DNA of 64,000 nt from NCBI RefSeq assembly GCF_027744825.2, contig NC_071340.1:4404501-4468500 (forward strand). The letters are read 5' to 3'. A program made the position numbers and the translations under genes. Source of the DNA: Synchiropus splendidus. Lineage: Eukaryota; Chordata; Actinopteri; Syngnathiformes; Callionymidae. Below the pieces are notes generated by a model that was not told the origin of the DNA, searched no databases, and saw only the letters and a program-made list of their open reading frames with translations. Below, piece after piece: positions 55,037-64,000 of the stretch; positions within the stretch are counted from its first letter, which is position 1, and the number at the start of each line of letters is the position of its first letter.

Positions 55037-55883
55037 TGTCCCCGACTGCCACGCGATGCTGCAGAGATGTGTCAGCCACGACAGCCCTGCAACATCCAGG
55101 GATTTCAGATATTTTCAGAGATTCAGGATGGATCTCATCCACCCCCGGTGCCCCACCACCAAAGAGCTTACGAACAACCTCGGTGACTTCGGCCCGGGTG
55201 ATGAGAGAGTCGTCCGAGTCCTCAGCCCCCGCTTCCTCAATGGAAGACGTGATGGCAGGATTGAAGAGACCCAGGAAGTATTATTTCCACCACCCGACAA
55301 CATCACCAGTCGAGGTCAGCAGTCTCCCCCCGCACTGTAAGCAGTACTGGTGAAGCACTGCTTCCCCCTTCTGAGGCGACGGACGGTTTGCCAGAATTTC
55401 TTCGAGGCTGACCAATAGTCCTCCTCCATGGCCTCTCCGAACTCCTCCTAGACTCGAGTTTTTGCCTCCAAGACAGCACGGGAAGCGGCACGCTTGGCCT
55501 GCCGGTACACGTCAGCTGCCTCAGGAGTCCCACAGGCCAACAGGTTCCGATAGGACTCCTTCTTCAGCCTGACTGCATCCTTTACTTTCGGTGTCCACCA
55601 CCGGGTTCGGGGATTGCTGCCACGACAGGCACCGGAGACCTTGCGAGCGCAACTACGCACAGCCGCACTGACAATGGAGGAGGAGAACATGCACCACTCA
55701 GACTCCATGTCACCTACCTCCCTCGGGATCTGGGAGAAACTCTCCCGGAGATGGGAGTTAAAGACACCACTGATAGAGGGTTCCGCCAGGCGTTCCCAGC
55801 AGACCCTCACAATACGTTTGGGCCTGCCCGGTATGACCGGCTTCCTCCCCTGCCAGCGCATAACACTCACCACTAGGTGGTGA

Positions 55884-56605
55884 TCAGTTGACAGCTCTGC
55901 CCCTCACCCGACTGTCCGAGACACATGGGCAAAGGTCAGATGACACGATCACAAAGTCAATCAGAGACCTCCGGCCCAGGGTGTCCTGGTGCCATGTGCA
56001 CTTATGGAGACCCTTGTGCTCAAACATGGTGTTCGTTATGGACAAACTGTGGGTGGCACAGAAATCCAGTAGTTGAACACCGCTCAGGTTCAGATCAGGT
56101 TCTTCCCAATCACACCCCTCCAAGTCTTGCTGTCATTGCCAACGTGGGCGTTGAAGTCTCCCAGTAGAACAATGGAGTCCCCGGTTGGGGCACTGTCAAG
56201 TACCCCTCCCAGTGACTCGAAGAAGGCCGGGTAGTCTGCACTGCTGTTCAGCCCGTAAGGCGCGACCGCCGTGAGACACCTTTCCCCAAACCGTAGGCAT
56301 AGGGACGCGACCCTCTCATTTACCGGGGTAAACCCCAACACTAAGTTGCAGAGCTGCGGGGAAAAGTAGAGAGTCCAGCCTCTCTCAAGGAGTTGGGTTC
56401 CAGAGCCCAGGCTGTGCGTAGAGGAGAGCCCGACTATATCTTGCCGGCACCTCTCAACCTCCCGCACAAGCTCAGGCTCTTCCCCCCCAGCGAAGTGACA
56501 TTCCATGTTCCAAAAGCCAGAGAATGTCCACACGAACCGACGCACTCGTTTGTCCTCATTCTTACATTTCATGCAACGGCCAACTTTTGGATTTCCTCTA
56601 TGCAC
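55884..56605 (-). pseudogene. Rex3: Rex3 endonuclease region
   Basis: Frame 56605-56090 reads [19 protein letters not shown] (the E-x-x-x-x-D-I start block), [20 protein letters not shown] and [15 protein letters not shown] (the GDFN-H motif of apurinic-type endonucleases). It then runs into a stop. The next frame (56123-55884) holds SLSITNTMFEHKGLHKCTWH and LIDFVIVSSD, ending near the D-H motif region (STDHHLV just beyond). The enzyme nicks the target DNA in intact Rex3. One frameshift near 56100 splits it. Confidence 0.85.
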
Positions 56606-56642
56606 GGAGCTGCTACTTCAGGTTTTTTTTCAGCACTTGGGA

Positions 56643-56726
56643 ATGGCTGACAACAAGTCCGCTATACGGGTCGTAATCGCTGCAAGATCTCAAGTATCCC
56701 ATGTGGCAGCCCATGCCACTTTACAG
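56643..56726 (+). other. Possible first exon with splice donor
   Basis: ATG at 56643 opens 28 codons (MADNKSAIRVVIAARSQVSH and then VAAHATLQ) ending exactly before GTAAGC (56727), a good splice donor. It lies upstream of the zinc-finger and core pieces in the same direction. Function unknown; exon status is inferred only from the donor and position. Confidence 0.35.
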
Positions 56727-57029
56727 GTAAGCTCTCTACCACTTTAGTTCGCTTGCATTATTGCTGACTGGCTTATTGTAAATCAGTGTTGAGAACACTT
56801 ATAGACCTGTACCAGTTCTTTGATAAAGCAATAACACGTCATTTTCACTATAAACTAGTGCTGTAAAATTTCAAGGACATTTCTCAAGGAAAGATCGAGC
56901 TTTTAAAACGCTACAGGCTATGTGAAGCATGTGAATTGTGGGCAATTTCTGCCCTGTCTCTATTGGGACTGCTATTGCTCCATGGGCCAGCCTTAAATCA
57001 CACATGAGCAGAAGTCATTTGTGTCAAAC

Positions 57030-57810
57030 AGTAAACGTGAACGATGTATTGTCTTTCCGATGTCCATGCTGTAATCTAAACTCAATCATCAAGAGAGGGA
57101 GTATTTCGAGACATGGTCACAGAACTTTGTAAATCCAATTCCATCAGCCAAGCATTGAGGAGTGATGGTCCTCTGCCAACTGCCTACAAGAGAAATATTT
57201 TAAGGACAATTTCTCTGTGTTGGAGCCAGTTGAATATGTACTTGATGCCCGGAAACGAAAAAGTTATCAGTATGTACCCGTTGAAGTCCTTATCTGAGAT
57301 TTTTAAAAAGAAACAGAAAATGTAGACTCAGTACACATCATTTAATGATGGCACCCACTTTCAAACTACTAAATTATTCTCTGAAAATGATCCAGCAATA
57401 GCTCTCCAGCAATTTATATGTGGATGATATAGTATGCACCCCACTTGGAACATCAAGAAAAATCACTGCTGTCTATTGGGTTATTGCGAATGTACCACCA
57501 TTGCTCCGGTCCACCCTGACCTCAATATTTTTAGCGATTCTGTGCAAAGCTGAGGACATAAAACAATATGGTTATGATGCTGTGTTGGAGCCACTTCAGT
57601 CTTGAGGAAGGTGAACTTGATGTTCCCTGTCTTGGCAGACAAGTTAAAGATACTGTCTTTCCTGTCATCACAGACAACCTTGCCGCTCATTCTCTCGGTG
57701 GATTCGTTGAGAGTTTCTCAAGATCATATTTCTGTAGATGGTGTCTTGGAGAACGTTGCAAATTGCAAGACTCTGGGGTTCAGGACCATTTCTTCCTCAG
57801 ATGAAAGACG
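57030..57810 (+). pseudogene. Core region of the unnamed family
   Basis: A C2H2-like piece (FRCPCCNLNSIIKRGSISRH, 57055-57114) precedes a segment ending SLSEIFKKKQK (57325). Further on YVDDIVCTPLGTSRKITAVY (57418 onward, reading through) is followed by NVPPLLRSTLTSIFLAILCK, AEDIKQYGYDAVLEPLQSLE and GELDVPCLG near 57630. DNLAAHSLGGFVESF and YFCRWCLGERC lie near 57680-57760. In the relatives I recall these blocks are conserved in the same order, with a C-R-F-C zinc-binding motif; here it is YFCRWC. At least two frame changes occur. Confidence 0.6.
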
Positions 57811-57813
57811 AAC

Positions 57814-58560
57814 ATGAAATGCATGTACCTCAAGAACATAGTTGAACTTGTTGTAGACCCTGTCCATACAGATGAGACAATTTGTTTCTTAGACAGTAAG
57901 ATACCAGAACATAGCCAGAGATTCCGTGAAGCTTTCCCTGGTCAAAACCTAACTCCAAAGCATCATTACATAGAGCATTATCCTCATTTGATAAAGGCGT
58001 TCAAACCTCTTGTATCACTGTCGACGATGCGGTTTGAGGCTAATCATTGTTTCTTAAAAAGCGTTGTCAGAATATTTACTCGTTCTGCAACATTCCTCTC
58101 TCTGTCTCAGTGAAGTATCAGATGATGATGGTCTATCATCTCCATGACAGTACAGTTATCATTCCTATACCTTCATTGCGGGTGACTAAACTGTCAGAGG
58201 TAGATTTGACTGTGATGACATTAAGGTAGCAGTGGAAGCCTCGTACCCTGGTAATCCACGCGTTCAGTTGGCTAACACAGTGTCCTATTGTGGCACTAGA
58301 TATGCCACTGGACTGAACTTGGCTAATGGGTCAACAAGCGGCCTCCCTGATTTTGGAGAGATTCAGGTCGTGTTTATAAATGGCCAACCTGAAATCTTTG
58401 GATGCTTAGCACTTTAGCAGCTATGAGCTTGAAAATACAAGCGTTAATAAAGTTCTTGAACCATCTCAGTTATCTGATATATTCCCTTTAGCTCCATATA
58501 CCATAGAAGGGAAGCAAACGGTCACTCTGAAGAGATACTTTCCATAGAGGCCTTTTTTCA
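57814..58560 (+). pseudogene. C-terminal core of the unnamed family
   Basis: The 99-codon frame reads ICFLDSKIPEHSQRFREAFP then GQNLTPKHHYIEHYPHLIKA, FKPLVSLSTMRFEANHCFLK and SVVRIF. The KHH-x3-HYP-x2-I...GPL..L.TMRFEAxHxxxK pattern is highly conserved in relatives. In CACTA-like transposase genes a comparable C-terminal H-x2-H-Y...RxE-x-x-H arrangement occurs, but I cannot establish that link. It continues in other frames with LANGSTSGLPDFGEIQVVFI (58318-58377) and TVTLKRYFP (58519-58545). The G-P in GPL is changed to K-P here. Broken by stops after 58113. Confidence 0.6.
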
Positions 58561-58641
58561 CTTCACTTCACTCTTTATGTTATCAGGGGTTGGCAAAAGA
58601 TGGCACATTTCACTGCAAACAAGCAATTGCAAGGTACAAAT

Positions 58642-59386
58642 TGTCATATCCGCATTTTAATTTCCACCGCGTACTTTACTTGTGCTTTTACTTTGATATA
58701 TTCCCTCGTTTCGTTTCCTGTTTTTCCTCCACCTTGACAGGCATACGTAGCTAGCGGCCATTCCACAATTCTCCTTCCACTGATATATTCTTCTCGACGC
58801 CAGCTCCGTGTGCCAGATGGTAGCGAATTATCTACACTCAGGTACGTTTTTGAAGACTTCCGTGATCTTGCTTCAAATCCTGCTATTTCCAATTTCCTTG
58901 CGCGCTCGAATCCTCATTCAGCCGTAACTCTTCTCCCTCGCTCTTCCTCATTTCACTCTCGCCTCCTTCCTATTTCAACTCAATCCGCGTTGTGAGTGGT
59001 TTTATTAGTCTCCCCTTTTAGTTAGATCAATCCGTGAAGTTTATCCCTTGTGTGCGTGTGTGTAGTCACCTCCACCAAGCGCTTTCAGTTTAGTGCCACC
59101 ACCGCGAGTTTAACTCCGGGTGTGTGTTTTTGTGTGTGTTCTCCCATTTATAGTACGTCGTTGATTGCTAATCCGCCTCGCTTTGTTTTCCAGATTTTCC
59201 CCCTTCCGTGTGTGTTGTTCCCGGTCCGCGTTTTGGTTCCTGGTGCCCTTAGTTATAATTATTTGTGTGTCTGTGTATATTATTTTGTAAAAATCCATCG
59301 AGTAAATTGTATAATTTAATCTCATCTCCGAGTCCTCTGTCAACCAACTCCAACTGCACTTGGGTCCATCAGCCGCCACTGTGACA
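58642..59386 (+). mobile_element. LTR-like unit (TGTCA...TGACA), 745 bp, perfect 5-bp duplication
   Basis: Starts TGTCATATCCGC and ends CGCCACTGTGACA. Flanked by a perfect caaat at 58637-58641 and 59387-59391. Relative to the 13032 and 16921 units it is inverted; blocks shared include GGGTCCATCAGCCGCCA near the end and the middle TTGTTCCCGGTCCGCGTTTT. No coding frame. A TATATTATTTT segment (59276-59286) precedes the last 100 bp. The target duplication is the clearest of the family and the unit splits the unnamed gene remnant 56636-60362. Confidence 0.85.
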
Positions 59387-59879
59387 CAAATGAATTTTTT
59401 TTTTTTTTTTTGCTGAACAGCATGCATTTGTGCACCAATGAACTGTTACACTAACACATGAGATAAAGTGTTTTTATTACCTTCATGCTATACATTTTCA
59501 GAAGATATTTCTGCTGCTGAACAACTGCTGTTCAGAGTGCACAAGGAAATTAATGTTCCTGATTTTGGTATGTCATAATCACATTCAGCCAACATCATGA
59601 CTCCAAAAATGTTGAATGTCTTGTCATGTTGTATGCCAACAAAACCTCAGGCCAAGGATGTTTCAAAGCGCAGCGTGCCAAGGTCACGTTTTTTTTTTTT
59701 TTTTCGTCTACAGATTTACAAATGTGTCATCCAAGGTAACTTGCTGCACTTCATGTTATTGTTCAAGACCATATTACTGATAAGCTTGAATTCCCTTGCA
59801 GAATACCTGAGACAGTGGATGAGCTACACCATTGTGCAACAGAAATATTGACTGGAAGCACTGAAGTTTAACTTAAGGA

Positions 59880-60362
59880 TATCAATTTCCAGTAATGATC
59901 TTAATCTTAATGATCAACATGACACGATTCATGTTGCTTACATTGTTGATCTGTCCACTGTCCAATTTGTGGTATCAGACCTGGGTACATCCAGCACAAG
60001 TCTGGCCAACAGCTCTGCTCAGCCTGCCAGTACACCTCCATCTGAATCTAGAGATACAATCATCTTGTCATCACCTGAACCTGGAAATATGCGCTATGTT
60101 GACCTCAGAATTTTCAATACCATCGCACAGACACAGAGCAACAAAGACTGAAATTTAAAATGGGCAATTACAGATCAAAACACAGTGCAATGGGTTGGAA
60201 GTAAACTCCCTCAAAAAAAATAAAATAAATAAAAACGCAAGCCAATGAGAAGATGCCTACAAAGAGCATGAAGAGAGCTCGTAAGGGTGAGGCAAACTAC
60301 CTGCCACCTCATCCACATGGAGAAACAGAAGAAAACCTTGAGCATAAAGACTTGATCTTCTA
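59880..60362 (+). pseudogene. SAMD3-like module remnant
   Basis: Frame pieces carry RDTIILSSPEPGNMRYVD (60050-60105) and then, from an ATG near 60159, MGNYRSKHSAMGWK. A frameshift gives LEVNSLK, and KSMKRARKGEANYLPPHPHG with ETEENLEHKD lies at 60264-60350. The MGNYR-K-LR, VNSLK-K, and K-AKKGEVNYLPPHPxGET blocks are familiar from many fish predicted proteins annotated as sterile-alpha-motif-domain-containing 3-like. The function of these is unknown to me. A few frameshifts and an A-rich insertion (60213-60230) break it. Confidence 0.6.
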
Positions 60363-60414
60363 AGTGTCTTTTTCTATCTGTAATTGGCAATTTCGTCGGT
60401 ACAAGTGTGATATC

Positions 60415-60440
60415 TTATATATATATATATATATATATAT

Positions 60441-60503
<63 letters not shown>
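60415..60503. repeat. Compound (TA)n(GATA)n(GA)n microsatellite
   Basis: (TA) runs from about 60415 to 60443, GATA repeats to 60480, then (GA) to 60503. A three-part uninterrupted compound tract of about 89 bp. Confidence 0.95.
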
Positions 60504-60984
60504 TTCTTTATGTTGGTTTCATGCAGATTAATTCCTTACTATGTCCTTGTTTGTTTTGGTCCTTGATGCATTTCACGATCAAAATGACACGGCACTGAAA
60601 TTGTAATTCGGTCCAGAAAATAAGATAGAAGTTATCCCTTGGCCCCTGGTCCACTATGTGGCATATTTAGTTCTTCAAAATAAATGTTGTTCATCAACAC
60701 AGCAAGCAGTAGGATAGAAGGGAAGCAGGACATTGTGGAGGAGCTTAATCCTTTTATTTATTTATTTTTTGAACCTATGACCCACACTTGCCAAGCAAGT
60801 ACAGACACAAAAGAACTGTGGAAAGCTGTAGTAAGAGAAGTCGGAGCCTTAGATCCATGTTGATGAGTGGAGTAGTCAAGGAGGACATAGATGTTGTATC
60901 AAGCTTTGAGAACATCGAGTCAGTGCGAGCAACCCGGGGACAATGTACCTTCTACGGGGAGACGTCTCGAGCAACTCCCAGTGT
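60504..60984. other. Unannotated; may belong to the adjacent hAT copy
   Basis: No similarity to the other hAT copy was recognised left of 60985. A 69-codon frame at 60788 is basic and of unknown nature. Confidence 0.3.
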
Positions 60985-61561
60985 GCGCCACCATTAACAT
61001 TCTTGTCTCTCCGACCATGTTCCTGTGGGGTGTCACGGAGGATGCTACAGAACCTGCTCTATTTGCTGGAGAGTCATTTGTTCTACATTATTTGTTCTTG
61101 TTTTTGAAAAAAATAAACAGTTTTTAAAACCTTCCTCTGTTTTATTTATCTTCTAACATTTCTCTGATTAGAGTGCCTGCATTCTTCCCTCAATGGCAAT
61201 ATTTTGCTGACCTTTTATCTGTTCATGTGGTGTCAAACATCAGGCCAACACTCAAACGTGGTTTAGACTATGCTGCATGATGATTCATATTGTTGTTATG
61301 CATGAATCTAACTAATTGAGACATCAGAGGCTCTGAGGTTGTGCTGGTTGGACATTTATACCATGCAATGATGTCCAACCACTTCTTCATTCAAGCAGTA
61401 AATTGCACACAGTATGTCTGCAAACAGAAAAAAAAGTTTGATCATGTATGACACTTTGTTTTAATTGTAAAATGTTGGTGACGTCAATTAAGATTAGTTC
61501 TTTTTACTGAGCGAGATTCAATGAACAAACTCACTGAAATGAACTGTTTCGCCCATCACTA
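60985..61561 (-). mobile_element. Second copy of the 830-3146 hAT family (right end only)
   Basis: It matches 2516-3146 over nearly its whole length. The shared words include ACATTCTTGTCTCTC, CTGTGGGGTGTCA, GGACATTTATACCATGCAAT and GATGTCCAACCACTTCTTCA. The terminus reads GTTTCGCCCATCACTA at 61546-61561, the same TIR as at 3131-3146. It lacks the segment near 3000-3060 present in the other copy. The left TIR and target duplication were not found, so it is truncated or the left part has diverged. Confidence 0.8.
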
Positions 61562-62399
61562 CCTTCAACTAGTGAATAGCACAAAGAGCTGGCCTACAAT
61601 ACATTGTGTTTTTTCCACTCTGTGACATCACCCTTTCAAGCCCTATTGCTATCTGGGTAGAATTGTGTGGATGGCATCTTGGCTTTTGAAACAAGAAGGC
61701 TACTGTAGTTGTTATATGTACTTTAAACTGCGTGGTGCAAGAGAGTTGATTGCAATATATGGTCTTAACATAGATGGGAGAAGTCCTTACACAGTGTGCC
61801 TTTAAAGTCAGTCAGACAGTCAGAAAAGCAGCCCAAAAGTCACATCTCTAAAGCAAAAGCTGCTAGGAAAGCTAATTGAAAAAAATGAATCCATCTCAAA
61901 TGGACACTGTTTGTAATGTGTTTGAACTGCTATTGAAGTTGTTGTTCTTTGATAATACAGTATTACTGTTTTGTAATTAAGCCTACATCTGAGATGGTTG
62001 CAGCTGATGTTATTCCGGTTTGAAGCTGACGAATGTTGAGTTTGTTTTTACCTGACACAGGATGTTGACAAATCTTTATTGTACTTTATTTAATTGGATG
62101 CATAGTTTCATTAGTTTGCTGAGCTAGTTGTTTGAACTGTTTGACTGACACAACTTGTACACTGTTCTCAAAATTACTTGTAAAATATAACATGAATGCA
62201 CACGGATAACTTACTGTACATATACACTCACCCTCCACCCCCCACCCACAAACACTAGCACCCTATATATACACACTATAATGAATGCCATGCATACTAC
62301 ACACTTAACATTATAAACATTGACCCAAATAGCAAATATCAAGATAAGAAATACACAGCTCTCAACTTCTATTTGCTCTTCATTTTAGCTGAAGGTATA
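61562..62399. other. Unannotated
   Basis: No element recognised. A CCACCCCCCACCC tract lies near 62235. Confidence 0.35.
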
Positions 62400-63283
62400 C
62401 AAAATAAATTGTGTAAGGTGGTAATTGTGGTAAGGCCTACTCTTACGGTGCTGGAGAGGAGGGTCAGATCAATTGATGAACCTCAGATTCAAGAGGAGCA
62501 ATACAGGTTCCGTCCTGGCTGTGGAACTACGGATGGTCTACTCTCTCAACAGTTCTTGAGTGTGTGTGGGATTGTATTTCAGAAGCGGTAGTTGTGTCTG
62601 GATCCTTGAGTGCAAGTCTGATGAGTTTCCAGTTGGGGTTGGTCTCCGCCAGGGTTGTGCTTTGTCTCCAATCCTGTTTTTGGTGGACATGAACAGGATT
62701 TCGAGGCGCAGCTCTGATTCTCTACCGGAAAAGGGTGCTCTCTCTGGGTAAGGAATGAGTCCCTGCCTCAAATGGAGAAATTTAAGTATCTTGGGGTCTT
62801 GTTCTCGAGTGAGGGGTAAAGGAGTTGGAGGTTGGTTGGCGAATCGGTGCAGCAGTGGCGGTATTGCAGTTGCACTTCAGCACTGTTGTGTGTAAGCGAG
62901 GGCTGAACCAAGAGGCAGAGCTCCCTATTTACCTCACCAATGGTCAAAGACTGAGATCCCGGATACAAGAAGCTGAAATGAGTTTTCTCAGACGGGTGGT
63001 GGGCGTCTCCCTTAGAATTAGGGTGAGAAGTGCGTTCATTCGGGAGAGACTCAGAGTAGAGCTGCTGCTTCTCCACATTGAGAGGGGTCAGTTGAAGTGG
63101 TTCGGGCATCTCATGAGGATGCCTCCTGGATGTCTTCCTTTAGAGGTGTTTCAGGCACAGCCAGCTGGGAGGAGACCAAGGGGTCAACCTAGGACCAGGT
63201 GGGGGGATTATTTCTCTACATTGGCCTGGGAGCGTCTCAGGCTCTACCAGTTGGATGAGGATGGATGGATGGATGGACTGTCT
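62400..63283 (+). pseudogene. Rex3: Rex3 3' part with internal deletions
   Basis: Plus-strand frames carry RSIDEPQIQEEQYRFRPGCG (62467-62526) and, after a deletion, LRQGCALSPILFLVDMNRIS (62641 onward). The FADD region is deleted; the sequence jumps to the post-RT SRIQEAEMSFLRRVVGVSLR, IRVRSAFIRERLRVELLLLH and IERGQLKWFGHLMRMPPGCL (62958-63130). GRRPRGQPRTRWGDYFSTLA is near 63170-63220. It ends with the ATGGATGG short tandem repeat at 63260-63278, the usual 3' end type of Rex3. Without the catalytic box it is dead. Confidence 0.85.
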
Positions 63284-63387
63284 TATTGGATGAGAAGGAC
63301 GTTAAAGAATGGGGTATGCACTTCAATTTACAAAGTTCTCTAGTGTGTTATGGACCCGCCTGGCAGGCTCTGAAGAGGCTGTGTCTT

Positions 63388-63600
63388 CAGAATCAGAATC
63401 AACTTCATTGCCAAGGTCAGTCAGGATCACACCAACCAGGAAAGTACATTGGTACATCATACAATAATGAACAAAACATAATTATAAAAATACAAATACA
63501 TAAATAAAAATAATGAATACAAATAAACAATAATAATCAAAGTAACTAAAATAAATCAAACCACAAACAACAGTAGTTCCAGAAGTTGCTCCAGAAGGAG
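63388..63600. repeat. LINE-type 3' untranslated scrap
   Basis: CAGAATCAGAATCAACTTCA followed by TTGCCAAG is a word very common in fish at LINE-related 3' regions, and is followed by an A-rich run (63475-63560). Orientation and family are not certain. Confidence 0.4.
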
Positions 63601-63639
63601 GTGATAGAAACATTTCCACCCACAGCGCAGATGTGAGAA

Positions 63640-64000
63640 GAAGAGGGGCGGACGGGGACTGATTCTGGATCTCAACCTCACACCTCAATCTTTTCTTGGT
63701 TCTCTGTTCCCTTCCAAATGTTCATGGTAAAAGCTTGCTAAAGTGTGTACATATGGGGGCCTAGATGGATTTCATTGATATGACAGATGCTTACTTCCAC
63801 GTTCTGATTTAGCTGAGCAACAGGGTGTATTTATGTTTTGCACAAGAGGGTTGAGTGTTTCAGTACATGATGTTTCAGTTTGGTTATTCTCACCCTAAGA
63901 GACTTCACAAGGGCCTAAGAATTTCGACTTATCTGGACAATTGGATAATCCTTGCCAGATCAAAGGAGTCACTTTCTCATACAAGGAAGGTGTTGTGGCA
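63640..64000 (+). pseudogene. DIRS reverse transcriptase fragment, runs off the window
   Basis: In plus frames: DMTDAYFHVLI near 63777-63810 (catalytic D-A-YFH motif at 63786-63800), a stop, YLCFAQEG, VFQYMMFQFGYSH (63855-63893), then LRISTYLDNWIILARSKESL with YLDN (63930-63941) in place of YLDD. Before it, ADGD-FWI is at the place of the GxWRPILDL motif. Frames shift near 63840 and contain stops. It belongs to the same clade as 32983-33395, but differs in sequence. The rest lies beyond 64000. Confidence 0.75.

Larger units (their letters stand above)
53688..56610 (-). mobile_element. Rex3: Rex3 non-LTR retrotransposon, nearly complete
   Basis: From 56610 down to 53688 the minus strand shows endonuclease (56605-55884), linker (55873-55310), RT and C-terminal region (55036-53786), and a 3' tail of GAAGGTG-type short repeats (about 53720-53695). 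Two sites that I recall for the published Rex3 PCR primers are at 54560-54580 and 55005-55024, giving 465 bp. Endonuclease and linker frames contain stops and frameshifts, so the copy is inactive, but it is the most complete of five Rex3 pieces in the window. The 5' untranslated part seen in the 39-kb copy is missing. Confidence 0.9.
56636..60362 (+). pseudogene. Remnant of an unnamed multi-exon fish gene/transposon family
   Basis: Plus-strand pieces, in order: a possible first exon (56643-56726), a C2H2-like finger region (about 56900-57110), a conserved core (57420-57820), a C-terminal core (57814-58560), then, after an LTR-like insertion, a SAMD3-like module (59880-60362). I recall the core and SAMD3-like segments as frequent, unnamed predicted proteins in fish genomes, often multi-copy, which suggests a mobile origin. 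Whether both modules belong to one gene is inferred from their shared orientation and adjacency. Numerous stops and frameshifts are present. Confidence 0.5.

Noticed and set aside
53573..56610. Twin-priming 5' inversion of one Rex3 insertion
   Set aside because: The inverted 5' scrap sits beside the 3' tail, not the 5' end, so the usual inversion mechanism does not explain it.

Overview
The window looks like a piece of a teleost fish genome. The composition is AT-leaning and microsatellite-rich, no bacterial-type operons are visible, and no intact host gene was recognised. Almost every readable stretch is a transposable element or its remnant. The set is typically fishy: Rex3, L1-like, RTE and L2/jockey-type LINEs, DIRS elements, a Ty3/Gypsy element, retrovirus-like remnants, hAT and Tc1 DNA transposons, and a short SINE-like repeat. 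The Rex3 identification is firm: one copy carries both sites I recall for the published Rex3 PCR primers, 465 bp apart.

Layout: 0-6 kb holds a LINE scrap, a hAT element (830-3146) with inverted termini, a near-perfect target duplication and an internal 48-bp tandem array, another LINE scrap and an LTR-like repeat. From 6.5 to 11.6 kb lies a decayed L1-like LINE with a poly(A) tail. It is interrupted by an RTE LINE (8339-9747, 9-bp target duplication) and a SINE-like unit (11123-11450, 14-bp target duplication). 12.8-17.6 kb has a Rex3 copy split by an LTR-like unit, a roughly 270-bp tandem repeat, a LINE 3' end and a second LTR-like unit. 18-26 kb has an LTR fragment, hAT remnants, a long stretch with nothing recognised, a Tc1 element with long terminal repeats (24273-25670) and a Tc1-like scrap. 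27-32.4 kb is a broken endogenous retrovirus (nucleocapsid, pol and env remnants), itself interrupted by other LTR-type insertions. 32.7-37.9 kb holds two DIRS fragments, a GC-rich island of unknown nature and a second env-like remnant. 39.2-41.9 kb is a Rex3 copy with a hAT-type MITE inside. 44-48.9 kb has L2/jockey-type LINE fragments abutted by a Ty3/Gypsy element whose RNase H and integrase are still open and keep all catalytic residues. 50-53 kb has a Tc1-like scrap and an unidentified reading frame. 53.6-56.6 kb is the longest Rex3 copy. 56.6-60.4 kb holds remnants of a multi-exon, unnamed fish gene or transposon family. The window ends with a second copy of the first hAT family, another Rex3 3' end and a third DIRS fragment that runs off the edge.

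The genes do not form a pathway. The organisation is one of successive insertions, and the target duplications allow relative dating: Rex3 before the LTR-like unit and the MITE, L1 before RTE and SINE, ERV before the solo LTR, and L2-type LINE before Gypsy. Intervals described below as unannotated may hold host introns or intergenic sequence, or older repeats not recognisable by eye.
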